A stretch of DNA of 64,000 bases from Flavobacterium sp. (GTDB lineage Bacteria; Bacteroidota; Bacteroidia; Flavobacteriales; Flavobacteriaceae). Both the position numbers and the translations under genes were made by a program. The first letter of the stretch is position 1, and each line of letters starts with the position of its first letter. The stretch spans positions 1 through 64,000 of the forward strand of contig NZ_JAIXTJ010000024.1 in NCBI RefSeq assembly GCF_027483985.1. The letters are read 5' to 3'. A model generated the notes under the pieces. That model saw only the letters and a program-made list of their open reading frames with translations, was not told where the DNA came from and made no database searches. Of the stretch, positions 20,436 through 29,168 are shown one piece after another.

Positions 20436-22154
20436 ATGTATTTTTCAATTATTATTCCAGTCTATAACAGACCCGACGAAATAAACGAACTGCTAGAAAG
20501 TTTACTTAATTCGACCTACAAAAACGATTATGAAATTGTAATTGTTGAAGACGGTTCATCTATAACTTGTGAAGAAGTGCTTCATAAATTTGCAAATAGA
20601 CTATCAATTTCCTACTATTTCAAATCTAATTCAGGTCCAGGAGATTCAAGAAATTTCGGAATGAAAAAAGCAAAAGGTGATTATTATATCATTTTTGATT
20701 CCGATTGTATTATTCCACCCAACTATTTATCTGAAGTAGAAAAGCATCTGAAATCTGATTATGTTGATTGTTTTGGCGGTCCAGATAAAGCATTGAAATC
20801 ATTTTCGAATATCCAAAAAGCGATCAACTTTTCGATGACTTCTTTTTTAACAACTGGTGGAATTCGCGGTGGATCTGAAAAAATTGATAAATTTCAACCA
20901 AGAAGTTTCAATATGGGACTTTCTAAAAAAGCATTTGATGCCTCAAAAGGTTTTGGAAATATTCATCCTGGAGAAGATCCGGATTTATCCATAAGATTAT
21001 GGAAATTAGGATACCAAACTAGACTTTTTTCATCCGCATTTGTTTATCACAAACGAAGAATCGACTGGGATAAATTTACGCTACAAGTTTCAAAATTTGG
21101 TAAAGCAAGACCAATCTTAAATCATTGGTATCCCGAATATAGCAAAATCACTTATTGGTTTCCATCCTTATTTGTTATTGGATTTACTTTTTCGATTTTT
21201 CTGCTCGTATTTTTATTTGATTGGGGATTAAAATTCTATTTTCTTTATTTTGTTATAATTTTTATTGTTTCAAGTATTCAAAATAGAAATCCTTTAATTG
21301 GTTTATTATCATTGGTAGCTGTATGGAAACAATTCTTCGGCTATGGTATCGGATTTTTACAATCGTTTATCAAAATCAATTTGTTAAGAAAAAAACCACA
21401 AGATGCTTTCCCTGAGTTGTTTTTCAAAATAAATACTAACGATTCTGAAATAGAAAGAGAGGTGTTGTTTGAAAAACAAAATCAAATTCCGATCCAACAA
21501 TCGGTTGAAAAAGTGATTGAAAAGATTGTAGCTCCAATCAATAAAATTGTTGAACCAACTCCATCAAAATCTAAAATAATAGGATTAACTGGTGGCATTG
21601 GAAGCGGAAAAACAACTGTTGCAAAGTATCTTATTTCAAAAGGAATTCCGGTTTATATATCTGATTTAGAAGCCAAAAAAGTTATGGAATTTCCTCAAAT
21701 TATTAATCAAATTACACAAACATTTGGTAATGAATTGATTACTTCAAGTCAAACACTTGATAGAGAAAAACTCGCTTCTATTGTATTTAATGCTCCCGAA
21801 AAGTTAAAACAATTGAATGCTATCGTTCATCCTGCTGTGAAAAAGCATTTTGACAATTGGATTTTAGCCAATCAAATTCATCCAATTTTAGTTAAAGAAG
21901 CTGCTATATTATTTGAAAGCGGTAGCTACAAAGATTGCGATAAAATCATCACTGTTTCTGCTCCTTTAGAGTTAAGAATCGAGCGCGTGTTAAAACGTGA
22001 TGCAACTACAAGAGAAAAAGTGCTTCAAAGAATAAATAATCAATTATCTGACGAAGAGCGAATTGCAAGAAGTAATTTCGTAATTAAAAACGAAAATTTT
22101 GAGGATACCAAAAAACAAGTTGACGAAATAGTCAATTTTTTGAAAAATAAATAA
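20436..22154 (+). CDS. coaE: Fusion: membrane glycosyltransferase family 2 + dephospho-CoA kinase (CoaE)
   Basis: One 572-residue frame holds two enzymes. Residues 1-331 are a GT-A family 2 glycosyltransferase: FSIIIPVYNRPDEI, VIVEDGSS, DSD in IIFDSDCIIP, HPGEDPDLSIRLWKLG, then about three membrane helices near 240-320. Residues 332-379 are a hydrophilic linker with no Met. Residues 380-572 are a full CoaE, which phosphorylates dephospho-CoA in the last CoA step: P-loop GLTGGIGSGKTTVA, VYISDLEAKK, LNAIVHPAVKKH, ERVLKRDATTREK and RSNFVIKNE. With no ATG near the kinase, CoaE is probably made only as part of the fusion and so tethered to the inner membrane. The glycan product is unknown. The two-component genes lie downstream. 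Confidence 0.92.
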   Translation: MYFSIIIPVYNRPDEINELLESLLNSTYKNDYEIVIVEDGSSITCEEVLHKFANRLSISYYFKSNSGPGDSRNFGMKKAKGDYYIIFDSDCIIPPNYLSEVEKHLKSDYVDCFGGPDKALKSFSNIQKAINFSMTSFLTTGGIRGGSEKIDKFQPRSFNMGLSKKAFDASKGFGNIHPGEDPDLSIRLWKLGYQTRLFSSAFVYHKRRIDWDKFTLQVSKFGKARPILNHWYPEYSKITYWFPSLFVIGFTFSIFLLVFLFDWGLKFYFLYFVIIFIVSSIQNRNPLIGLLSLVAVWKQFFGYGIGFLQSFIKINLLRKKPQDAFPELFFKINTNDSEIEREVLFEKQNQIPIQQSVEKVIEKIVAPINKIVEPTPSKSKIIGLTGGIGSGKTTVAKYLISKGIPVYISDLEAKKVMEFPQIINQITQTFGNELITSSQTLDREKLASIVFNAPEKLKQLNAIVHPAVKKHFDNWILANQIHPILVKEAAILFESGSYKDCDKIITVSAPLELRIERVLKRDATTREKVLQRINNQLSDEERIARSNFVIKNENFEDTKKQVDEIVNFLKNK

Positions 22155-22212
22155 TATTTCACCTCTGTGTTAATGTTTGGTTAATACATCAACAGAATAT
22201 ATGTTAAAATGC

Positions 22213-22220
22213 TAATTTTG
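22213..22220 (+). promoter_or_regulatory. Bacteroidota -7 box (TAATTTTG) predicting a leaderless histidine kinase mRNA
   Basis: TAATTTTG matches TAnnTTTG and ends only 5 bases before the ATG at 22226. Transcription from it would start at or next to the start codon. Confidence 0.5.
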
Positions 22221-22225
22221 TTGTG

Positions 22226-23809
22226 ATGAATAAGTTTGTTTTTCGCCTGTTAGTATTGTTAATGAGTTTATCCTTACTCGGGATAATTCTAGTGCAAGTT
22301 TATTGGTTTAATAATTCGCTAGAAAACAACGAAGAACAATTTAAATTTCACGTAAAGCAAGTTTTAGGAAATGTTGCAAAAAAACTCCAAGATAAAGAGC
22401 GTTATGCTTTTTATAAAAAAAATGGACGTTTTAAGCAAAATGCCACAAAAGCTCCAAAAACCGACGATTTATTAGAATACGGTTATTACGAAAGAAATGC
22501 CAAAACGAATAAAACAATTATTTATTCTAACAGCATAATCGCGGAAGATTACGATATTTTTTCAACGCTCTTTGACACAAAAATTGATAGTTTTAAAGTA
22601 AAAAATTATTCGGCTAAAAGAAAAACTAAGGTTTATAACAACAATTCATTTGACAATTCAGGAATTCAAAACACGCTTACGCCTGATTTAACCATCGAGA
22701 AAGCAGGTGATTTGAAAATACTTGAAGAAGCACAATTTGAAATCGCATATAAAGATGTTGTTGCTAATTATCCGATTAACGAACGCGTTTCTAAAGAGCA
22801 GTTAAACGAATTATTAGACAAAGAATTAAAGGAATACGGAATCAACACACCTTACGAATTTAACGTTTACAGCAACGGATTAGCTACTAAAATTAAATCG
22901 GAACATTTTAATTTTGATAAATATGCAACTTATTCCATTCCTGTCTTCATTGATAATGATGGAAATAATAAGTACATGTTATTAGTAACTTTTCCTCAAA
23001 AAAAGAAATTCCTATTTTCAGATATTCTTGCTATTACCTTGTTGTCAGTAATTTTTACTTTAATAATCATAATTGCTTATGCTAATGCATTGCATCAGTT
23101 AATAAAACAACGTCACATTTCTGAAATCAAAACCGATTTCATTAACAACATGACGCACGAATTTAAAACACCAATTGCAACTATCAATTTGGCTCTCGAT
23201 GCAATCAAGAATCCGAAAGTGATTGATGATAAAGAAAAAATTTATCGTTATCTACAAATGATTCGAGATGAAAATAAACGAATGCATGCACAAGTAGAGA
23301 ATGTGTTACGAATTTCTAAGTTGGAGAAAAAAGAATTAGAAATTAATAAAGAGCCATTAAATGTTCAAGATATTATTGAAGATGCGGTTGATCACGTTAA
23401 TTTAATTGTTGAAGATAGACAAGGAACGATAACAACACATTTTGAAGCTAATAGAACAACAGCATTGCTAAACGACGTACATTTTACTAACGTAATTGTT
23501 AATATTTTGGACAATGCTATAAAATATTCACCAGATGCGCCCGTTATAGATATACGAACGGAGAACATTAAAGACTTTGTATTAATTAAGGTTAAAGATA
23601 ATGGTGCCGGAATGAGTAAAGTGGCTCAAAAACGAATTTTTGAAAAGTTCTATCGAGAGCACACTGGTGATATTCACAACGTCAAAGGCCACGGTTTAGG
23701 TCTAGCTTATGTAAAAAGAATTGTAGAAGACCACAACGGTCAGATTTTTGTTGAAAGCGAAAAAGGAAAAGGAAGTACATTTATTATTAAAGTCCCATTG
23801 ATAAATTAA
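22226..23809 (+). CDS. Sensor histidine kinase, RprX-like
   Basis: The membrane sensor of a two-component system, 527 residues from the ATG at 22226; a GTG three bases earlier is less likely. TM1 is near residues 5-27, a ~240-residue periplasmic sensor region follows, and TM2 is FSDILAITLLSVIFTLIIII. The kinase core has an H-box with His311 (NNMTHEFKTPIATI), the N-box VNILDNAIKYS, G1 VKDNGAGMS, the F-box and G2 GHGLGLAYVKRIVE. No HAMP domain is evident. The response regulator follows after 7 bases. The pair resembles RprX/RprY of Bacteroides; the stimulus is unknown. Confidence 0.93.
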   Translation: MNKFVFRLLVLLMSLSLLGIILVQVYWFNNSLENNEEQFKFHVKQVLGNVAKKLQDKERYAFYKKNGRFKQNATKAPKTDDLLEYGYYERNAKTNKTIIYSNSIIAEDYDIFSTLFDTKIDSFKVKNYSAKRKTKVYNNNSFDNSGIQNTLTPDLTIEKAGDLKILEEAQFEIAYKDVVANYPINERVSKEQLNELLDKELKEYGINTPYEFNVYSNGLATKIKSEHFNFDKYATYSIPVFIDNDGNNKYMLLVTFPQKKKFLFSDILAITLLSVIFTLIIIIAYANALHQLIKQRHISEIKTDFINNMTHEFKTPIATINLALDAIKNPKVIDDKEKIYRYLQMIRDENKRMHAQVENVLRISKLEKKELEINKEPLNVQDIIEDAVDHVNLIVEDRQGTITTHFEANRTTALLNDVHFTNVIVNILDNAIKYSPDAPVIDIRTENIKDFVLIKVKDNGAGMSKVAQKRIFEKFYREHTGDIHNVKGHGLGLAYVKRIVEDHNGQIFVESEKGKGSTFIIKVPLIN

Positions 23810-23816
23810 AATAAAC

Positions 23817-24521
23817 ATGGAAAAAGAAACTAAAAAAATATTATTAGTCGAAGATGATCAAAATTTTGGTGCCATCCTAAAAGACTATTTGATGCTAAAC
23901 GATTTTGATGTTGTTTTAGCCAAAAACGGAATGGAAGGTTTTGAAAAATTTAAAAAAGATACTTACGACTTGTGTATTCTTGACGTAATGATGCCTTATA
24001 AAGATGGTTATACCTTAGCTAAAGAAATTCGTGAAAAAAACAAAGAAGTGCCAATCGTTTTCTTAACAGCCAAAACTATGAAAGAAGACGTATTAAAAGG
24101 ATATAAAGTTGGTGCCGATGATTACTTGAATAAACCTTTTGATTCTGAGGTTTTATTGATGAAAATCAAAGCCATTATGCAAAGAAAATCATCTGAAACC
24201 AAAGCTGAAAATGTTCAGTTTGAATTCCAAATTGGTAAGTTTCATTTGAATTCTAAATTACGTTTCTTGAACTATCCTGGTAACGAGCCAATAAAATTAT
24301 CTCCAAAAGAAAATGAATTGCTAAAAATGTTAGCACTTTATGTCGAAGATTTAATGCCGAGAGAATTAGCGTTAACCAAAATCTGGAGAGACGATAATTA
24401 CTTTACATCAAGAAGTATGGACGTATATATCGCAAAACTAAGAAAATATCTTAAAGACGATGCCAACGTTGAAATCTTAAACATTCACGGCGAAGGATTT
24501 AGATTAGTAGTAAAAAAATAA
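23817..24521 (+). CDS. OmpR-family response regulator, RprY-like
   Basis: The DNA-binding partner of the histidine kinase just upstream. The 234 residues comprise a receiver domain (about 1-120; acidic pocket EDD at 12-14, phosphoacceptor Asp56 in LCILDVMMP, Thr in FLTAKT, Lys in YLNKPFD) and a C-terminal winged helix (KFHLNSKLRFLNYPG, LSPKENELLKMLA, RSMDVYIAKLRKYLK, IHGEGFRLVV). The receiver is very similar in pattern to RprY of Bacteroides. A terminator follows, so the pair forms a two-gene unit. Confidence 0.95.
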   Translation: MEKETKKILLVEDDQNFGAILKDYLMLNDFDVVLAKNGMEGFEKFKKDTYDLCILDVMMPYKDGYTLAKEIREKNKEVPIVFLTAKTMKEDVLKGYKVGADDYLNKPFDSEVLLMKIKAIMQRKSSETKAENVQFEFQIGKFHLNSKLRFLNYPGNEPIKLSPKENELLKMLALYVEDLMPRELALTKIWRDDNYFTSRSMDVYIAKLRKYLKDDANVEILNIHGEGFRLVVKK

Positions 24522-24527
24522 ATGAAT

Positions 24528-24556
24528 AAGCTCCAAGAAATTGGGGCTTTTTTTTT
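24528..24556 (+). terminator. Terminator after the two-component pair
   Basis: A 9-bp stem (AAGCTCCAA/TTGGGGCTT, one G-T pair) has a GAAA tetraloop and is followed by a long T-run, starting 7 bases after the response-regulator stop. Confidence 0.88.
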
Positions 24557-24557
24557 A

Positions 24558-24710
24558 GAAGCTATTTCCTGCTATCCATTACAATCTTTTGTAAACAAGT
24601 CTTTTTTTCTAAGCTGTAAAAGGAGCTTCTATGGTCGCTCTTTTACAACAAGAAAAAAATAGACTTCTTTTACAAAAGGATTTCCATTACTATCAGGGCT
24701 AGGGTTTTAG
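24558..24710 (-). ncRNA. Long imperfect hairpin element, possible flavobacterial structured RNA or dispersed repeat
   Basis: About 150 bases form one extended stem-loop. Paired blocks from the loop outwards are TGTAAAAGGAGC (24615-24626) with GCTCTTTTACA (24637-24647), TTTTTTTCT with AGAAAAAAA, AAGTC with GACTT, and CTTTTGTAAA with TTTACAAAAG. Outer arms are less regular and include CCTGCTATCC on one side and CTAGCCCTGATAG on the other strand. On the minus strand it begins CTAGCCCTGATAG and ends near GATAGCAGGAAATAGC, a frame I recall from dispersed intergenic elements in Flavobacterium. It may correspond to the Flavo-1 RNA family, but this is recall only. It lies directly 3' of the acyl-ACP thioesterase gene on the same strand. 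It has no coding frame. Confidence 0.45.
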
Positions 24711-24730
24711 CTGTAAATTGAAATTTTGAT

Positions 24731-25456
24731 TTACATTTCAAGTTCCAATCCAAAACAAACTTTTCCTTCTTTGGTAATAGTAAAGATGTTTTCGTTCCTT
24801 GCAATCGAAATGGTTTCATTTAGCGAAACTTCTTTTAAGTAATTCATTTCAAAAGCAGTTAATTCTTGTCTTAAAAGTTTTTTAGAATCTATATAATCTA
24901 AACACCATTCAAGATATTTCATACTGTTAGCGTGATTTACAATATCTAAATCAGATAATACGACGGTTCGCTCTGCAATTTTTTCGAATTCTTGTTGCAA
25001 ATCAATTTTAGCATAACTTTTTTCGGTAGCGCTATTATTTGGATATTTTTCAAAATGCTCGTGTGGCAAAGCCAAAGCTTCAGGGCGACGTGTTTTGGTA
25101 TTAAAAACAGCCCAAAAGGTTTCGCATCCTACAATCTTTTCATCGCCAATATATAATTCTAAACAACGCGTAGAACGGGAATTTTCTAATGATTTTATCC
25201 AAGTTTTAACCTTCACTTTATCTTTCCATTTCGGCAAACGCTTAATTTCAACTCGCATTTTACTCAAAACCCAAGCTTGATGAAATTCTTGCATATCGCT
25301 AAAACTTATTCCTCCAACTTCCGAATGTGTTGCTGCTGTCAATTGAAATAAATTGCACAATTCAGTATATTTCAAATAGCCATTAGGATAACATTGCAGA
25401 AAATTGATTTCCCAATCTTTAGTTAGAATAGAGGTGAAGTTAGGTGAAATTGGCAT
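24731..25456 (-). CDS. Acyl-ACP thioesterase (hotdog fold)
   Basis: This family hydrolyses fatty acyl-ACP to free fatty acid. The 241 residues hold two hotdog domains as in FatA/FatB-like enzymes. The first has GYLKYTELCNLFQLTAATHSE and VLSKMRVEIKRLPKWKDKV. The second has the typical SDLDIVNHANSMKYLEWCLD segment with the Asn/His pair, then FEMNYLKEV. The length suits the bacterial family. It is the last gene of a minus-strand run after miaA and is followed by the hairpin element. The physiological acyl chain is not readable from sequence. Confidence 0.88.
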   Translation of the reverse strand: MPISPNFTSILTKDWEINFLQCYPNGYLKYTELCNLFQLTAATHSEVGGISFSDMQEFHQAWVLSKMRVEIKRLPKWKDKVKVKTWIKSLENSRSTRCLELYIGDEKIVGCETFWAVFNTKTRRPEALALPHEHFEKYPNNSATEKSYAKIDLQQEFEKIAERTVVLSDLDIVNHANSMKYLEWCLDYIDSKKLLRQELTAFEMNYLKEVSLNETISIARNENIFTITKEGKVCFGLELEM

Positions 25457-25459
25457 GGA

Positions 25460-25496
25460 AGTATTAAGTATTAAGATTTGAGTATTAAGTATTAAG
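25460..25496. repeat. Short intergenic tandem repeats (AGTATTAAG units)
   Basis: Two copies of agtattaagtattaag (25460-25475 and 25481-25496) are separated by 5 bases. They fill the gap between the thioesterase start and the miaA stop, and the second copy covers the miaA stop codon. Confidence 0.75.
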
Positions 25497-26427
25497 ACTT
25501 AAAGTGTTGATTTATATGATTAATTATTTCTGTTCTATCAGTTAAATAATCAAACCAAACTGCATTTTCGGTTCGTTTAAACCAAGTTAATTGACGTTTT
25601 GAAAAGCGCCTCGTATTTTTTTTGATTTCTTCGATGGCATTCTTGAGCAGTCCGGAATCTTCACTATTTGAATCAAACAAATCGAATAATTCTCTGTAGC
25701 CAACAGTTTGTAAGGCATTTAAATTCTTATTTGGAAACAACCTTTCAGCTTCTGCAAGCAAACCTTCGTTTATCATTATATCAACTCTTTGATTGATTCT
25801 GTCGTACATTATTGATCTTTCTGCTTCTAATCCGATTATGATAGGAGTGAAGTTTCTTTTGTTTTTTTCTTTATTTAAAAATGAGGAATACTGTTTTCCT
25901 GTTCCAATGCAAACCTCCACAAAACGCATCATTCGTTGCGGATTTTGTAATGTTTGCGGATTAGTGTCTATAATAAAATTATAATAATCAGAATCTAATT
26001 CTTTTAACTGATTTTGGAGATAATCGATTCCTTTTTCTTCATAATTCAATCGAACTTCCTCACGAAATTTAGAATCAATTTCAGGAAAGCTATCAAATCC
26101 TTTCAAAACAGCATCAACATACAAACCTGATCCACCAACCATAATTTGGATGTTGTTTTTCAAGAATAGTTCATCCAATTTAACAATTGCTTCTTTCTCA
26201 AAATCGCCAACGGTATAATTTTCAAAAATGGATTTGTTTTGAATAAAATGATGGGTTGCACTAGCTAATTCGACATCATTTGGAACGGCAGTACCAATTC
26301 GCATTTCCTTAAAAAATTGACGGCTATCACACGAAATTATATCGCAACCAAAATGTTGAGCCAAAGCAATACTCAAGGAAGTTTTTCCTATGGCGGTCGG
26401 TCCGATGATGGTAATTAAATAATTCAA
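25492..26427 (-). CDS. miaA: tRNA dimethylallyltransferase
   Basis: MiaA adds a dimethylallyl group to A37 of tRNAs that read UNN codons. The 311 residues have the P-loop (TIIGPTAIGKTSLSIALA), the substrate DSRQ motif (CDSRQFFKEMRIGTAVP), VGGSGLYVDAVLKGFD, the QTVGYRELFD motif and the KKNTRRFSKRQLTWFKR tRNA-binding segment. The length is normal. It is transcribed away from the exonuclease/GIY-YIG gene with a 37-base gap, in a minus-strand run. Confidence 0.96.
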   Translation of the reverse strand: MNYLITIIGPTAIGKTSLSIALAQHFGCDIISCDSRQFFKEMRIGTAVPNDVELASATHHFIQNKSIFENYTVGDFEKEAIVKLDELFLKNNIQIMVGGSGLYVDAVLKGFDSFPEIDSKFREEVRLNYEEKGIDYLQNQLKELDSDYYNFIIDTNPQTLQNPQRMMRFVEVCIGTGKQYSSFLNKEKNKRNFTPIIIGLEAERSIMYDRINQRVDIMINEGLLAEAERLFPNKNLNALQTVGYRELFDLFDSNSEDSGLLKNAIEEIKKNTRRFSKRQLTWFKRTENAVWFDYLTDRTEIINHINQHFKS

Positions 26428-26464
26428 AAGGTCTATTTTCTTTATTCTTTTCTCTATTTTCTTT

Positions 26465-27826
26465 TTAAAACTTCAAAACCTTCAAGACCTTATTTTTTCT
26501 CAAATAACCTTGAATTATTGTTCGAGTATCACGATTATTTTGCATCGGAATTATAATGTTTTTTAAAACTTCAACATTCGTAATTTGATAATTCAAATCA
26601 TAAAAACAATAGCCTTTATAAATTCCGTTTTCAATTAAAACAGCACTTCGTTCGTCAACTCTTCGACCTCTATCAATAATGATCATATTGTTGTTTTCAA
26701 ATGACATATTGTTAATAAAATCTTCTACTCGTTCGTTATACTCTTCAGGTGATTCTATTCCCAAACAAGCGCCGTTGCATTCTTTTATTTTGTGTTGAAA
26801 ACATCCATTTTGAGTTTCATATAATCCGTTCAATTTCTGACATAAATTATATTTTTCAGTGATTCTAAACAATGCATTTTTTCCTTCTTGAAGTGTTGTA
26901 AATGCAGTAATTTCTTTCTTTCTTCCATCGGCTTTTTGAAGACGTAAATTCAAATAACCATTGTCATCTAAAACTTCATACAAAGCATATTGAAAAATAC
27001 TTTTGCGCTGTGCACGATTGTAAATAGGTTTGTTGATTTTAATTTCTTCACTTTCTTTCAAAAGCGCAATCAATTCGCTTCCAGTTTCTTCGTGAGTGAC
27101 TGCAAAAACTTCTAGTTGAATCTTTTTACACTTATTAGTTTTTCCGGTAAAATGTTGATTAACACGTTTTTTTATGTTTTTACTTTTTCCGATGTAGATC
27201 AAATCACCTTTTTCATTGTGGATGTAGTATATTCCTGTTTTGTAAGGCAAACTTTCAACAATGTCAAGTAATTTTGGTGCTAAACCACTTTTAATTTCGG
27301 CTTTTATTGAACTTATTAAAATTTCTTTTTCAGTATCTTTTGATAACAATAATTTGAACAGTTTAACGGTTGCCAAAGCATCTCCACTAGCTCGATGTCT
27401 GTCGGTTACTGGAATTCCGAGTGCACGAACCAATTTACCTAAACTATAAGATTCCATTCCGGGAATAAGTTTTTTAGATAATTCAACCGTACAAAGTGTT
27501 GGACGAATAAAATCGTAACCCAATCTAGTAAATTCGGTTCGTAAAATACGATAATCAAATGAAGAATTGTGAGCCACAACAATACAATCTTGAGTGATTT
27601 CTATAATACGTTTTGCAACTTCATAAAACTTTGGAGCCGAACGCAACATAGCATTATTGATTCCAGTTAACTTAACCACAAAAGGTTGAATTTCCTTTTC
27701 AGGATTCACCAAACTGATAAATTGATCCACGACTTCGCGACCATCATATTTGTAGATGGCGATTTCGGTAATTCCTTCTTCGTTGAATTGACCTCCAGTG
27801 GTTTCTATGTCGAGTATGCAGTACAA
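26465..27826 (-). CDS. DEDDh exonuclease + GIY-YIG nuclease fusion (DnaQ/UvrC-like)
   Basis: A 453-residue two-nuclease protein. Residues 1-165 form a DnaQ-type 3'-5' exonuclease: DIETTGG, the IVAHNSSFDYRILR segment, and HRASGDALAT with the DEDDh His/Asp. Near 195-275 is a GIY-YIG domain as in UvrC (KTGIYYIHNEKGDLIYIGKSKNIKKRV). The C-terminal third has a CFQHKIKECNGACLG cysteine cluster. It starts with TTG at 27826 (product MYCILDIETTGG), and no upstream ATG is in frame. It probably takes part in DNA repair. Such fusions occur in Bacteroidota and some other phyla (Cho-like). Confidence 0.9.
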   Translation of the reverse strand: MYCILDIETTGGQFNEEGITEIAIYKYDGREVVDQFISLVNPEKEIQPFVVKLTGINNAMLRSAPKFYEVAKRIIEITQDCIVVAHNSSFDYRILRTEFTRLGYDFIRPTLCTVELSKKLIPGMESYSLGKLVRALGIPVTDRHRASGDALATVKLFKLLLSKDTEKEILISSIKAEIKSGLAPKLLDIVESLPYKTGIYYIHNEKGDLIYIGKSKNIKKRVNQHFTGKTNKCKKIQLEVFAVTHEETGSELIALLKESEEIKINKPIYNRAQRKSIFQYALYEVLDDNGYLNLRLQKADGRKKEITAFTTLQEGKNALFRITEKYNLCQKLNGLYETQNGCFQHKIKECNGACLGIESPEEYNERVEDFINNMSFENNNMIIIDRGRRVDERSAVLIENGIYKGYCFYDLNYQITNVEVLKNIIIPMQNNRDTRTIIQGYLRKNKVLKVLKF

Positions 27827-27829
27827 AAT

Positions 27830-27852
27830 AGTATTCAGTATTCAGTGTTCAG
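27830..27852. repeat. Tandem 7-mers (AGTATTC / AGTGTTC) upstream of the exonuclease start
   Basis: Three adjacent 7-base units, AGTATTC, AGTATTC and AGTGTTC, then AG, lie 3 bases upstream of the TTG start codon on the minus strand. Confidence 0.7.
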
Positions 27853-27895
27853 TTAATTATTCAAAAATCAAAAATCGTTGTTCTGCAATCGTTAA

Positions 27896-28570
27896 TCATT
27901 TTCTGTTCCCAAAGATACTACTTCCAATTCGAACCATAGTGCTTCCACATTCAATTGCTAACTGATAATCGCCAGACATTCCCATTGAGATAATGGAGAC
28001 GCGATTAATCGCGTCTTTACCGATAGTTTCTTTATTTATTTTATCGAAAATTGTTTTTAATTTTTGAAATTCTTTTTTGATTTGGTCTTGATTTTCTGTG
28101 AAGGTTGCCATTCCCATTAAACCAATAATTCTTATGTTTTTCAGGTTTTTGAATTCTTCTGAAGATAGAATCTCTGTTAATTCCTTTTCATCCAATCCAA
28201 ATTTACTTTCTTCTTCGGCAATAAAAATTTGAAGCAAACAATCAATAACACGATTGTTTTTTTGAGCTTCTTTGTTGATTTCGTGCAATAATTTCAAGCT
28301 ATCAACTCCGTGAATCAAATTTACAAATGGAGCAATAAGTTTTACTTTTCGTGATTGCAAATGACCAATAAAATGCCATTGAATATCTTTTGGAAGTGCT
28401 TCGTGTTTTTCAACTAATTCTTGTACATAATTTTCTCCAAAAACTCGTTGTCCAGCATTATAAGCTTCCATCAAATCGGCAACAGGTTTGGTTTTAGAAA
28501 CCGCAACTAGCGTGACGTGATTTGGAAGTTGGGATTTTATATCGAGTAGGTTTTGTTGTATCATTGCCAT
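27896..28570 (-). CDS. YggS-family pyridoxal-phosphate homeostasis protein
   Basis: YggS/PLPBP proteins bind PLP as a Schiff base and balance vitamin B6 and amino-acid pools without a known catalytic reaction. The 224 residues form an alanine-racemase-like TIM barrel: VTLVAVSKTKPV with the PLP Lys, GQRVFGENYVQEL, WHFIGHLQSRKVK, FGLDEKELTEIL, GLMGMATF and SMGMSGDYQLAIECGSTMVRIGS. The ATG at 28570 is used here. The next ATG at 28564 gives an ATGA overlap with the upstream gene's TGA and is equally possible. Confidence 0.93.
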   Translation of the reverse strand: MAMIQQNLLDIKSQLPNHVTLVAVSKTKPVADLMEAYNAGQRVFGENYVQELVEKHEALPKDIQWHFIGHLQSRKVKLIAPFVNLIHGVDSLKLLHEINKEAQKNNRVIDCLLQIFIAEEESKFGLDEKELTEILSSEEFKNLKNIRIIGLMGMATFTENQDQIKKEFQKLKTIFDKINKETIGKDAINRVSIISMGMSGDYQLAIECGSTMVRIGSSIFGNRK

Positions 28571-29109
28571 TTTCTTTCGTAAAAAATATTATTTATTTTA
28601 AGAGATATTCTATCAACCCAATTATTAAAACTTTGACAAAAGCTAAAATAGGTTATATCATTATCCTTTTTTAAACTTGAATAGTTTGTAAAAACAGTAT
28701 AACTATTATCATTGTATCTGTTTTTAACTCTTATACTTTTGATTTTATCATTTTCATAATATAATTCTACAAATACATATTCAACACTCTTTTTATATGA
28801 TATTGTTTCATATTCATAAGTAGCTTTAATTAGCTGTGGTTTTCGAATAGGATAATTAGAATCAACTGGTGCAATTGTTTCTTCATTTATTGTATCTAGA
28901 TTAGAAATTTTATAGATCTTTAAAAGAGCTTCAGTTCTAACTTTTATGCTTTTAGTGCGACTAACAGCGATATCTCTTTCAATTTCAAATTTCTCTTCTA
29001 TATTTTTTTTTGATTTTAAGCAAATGCTATCAATCTGTTCAATAGTGAGCGATTTGTTTTGTGAAAAAGATGTAACTGTAATTAAAAAGAATAGAAGTAA
29101 TTTTCTCAT
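28561..29109 (-). CDS. Hypothetical secreted protein
   Basis: I do not recognise a family. The 182 residues begin MRKLLLFFLITVTSFSQNKS, a Sec signal with a typical Flavobacterium FSQ cleavage end. A charged helical stretch follows (KSKKNIEEKFEIERD), then a beta-rich domain (KATYEYETISYKKSVEYVFVELYYENDKI, RVKNRYNDNSYTVFTNYSS). It has no lipobox, catalytic motif or T9SS tail, so a periplasmic location is likely. It overlaps the YggS-family gene by up to 10 bases and may be a lineage-specific insertion in this run. Confidence 0.7.
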   Translation of the reverse strand: MRKLLLFFLITVTSFSQNKSLTIEQIDSICLKSKKNIEEKFEIERDIAVSRTKSIKVRTEALLKIYKISNLDTINEETIAPVDSNYPIRKPQLIKATYEYETISYKKSVEYVFVELYYENDKIKSIRVKNRYNDNSYTVFTNYSSLKKDNDITYFSFCQSFNNWVDRISLKINNIFYERKWQ

Positions 29110-29168
29110 TTTAAATTTTGTTATAACTATTTTTCAGTACTTCTTACTTGGTAATTTGTACTTCGTAC

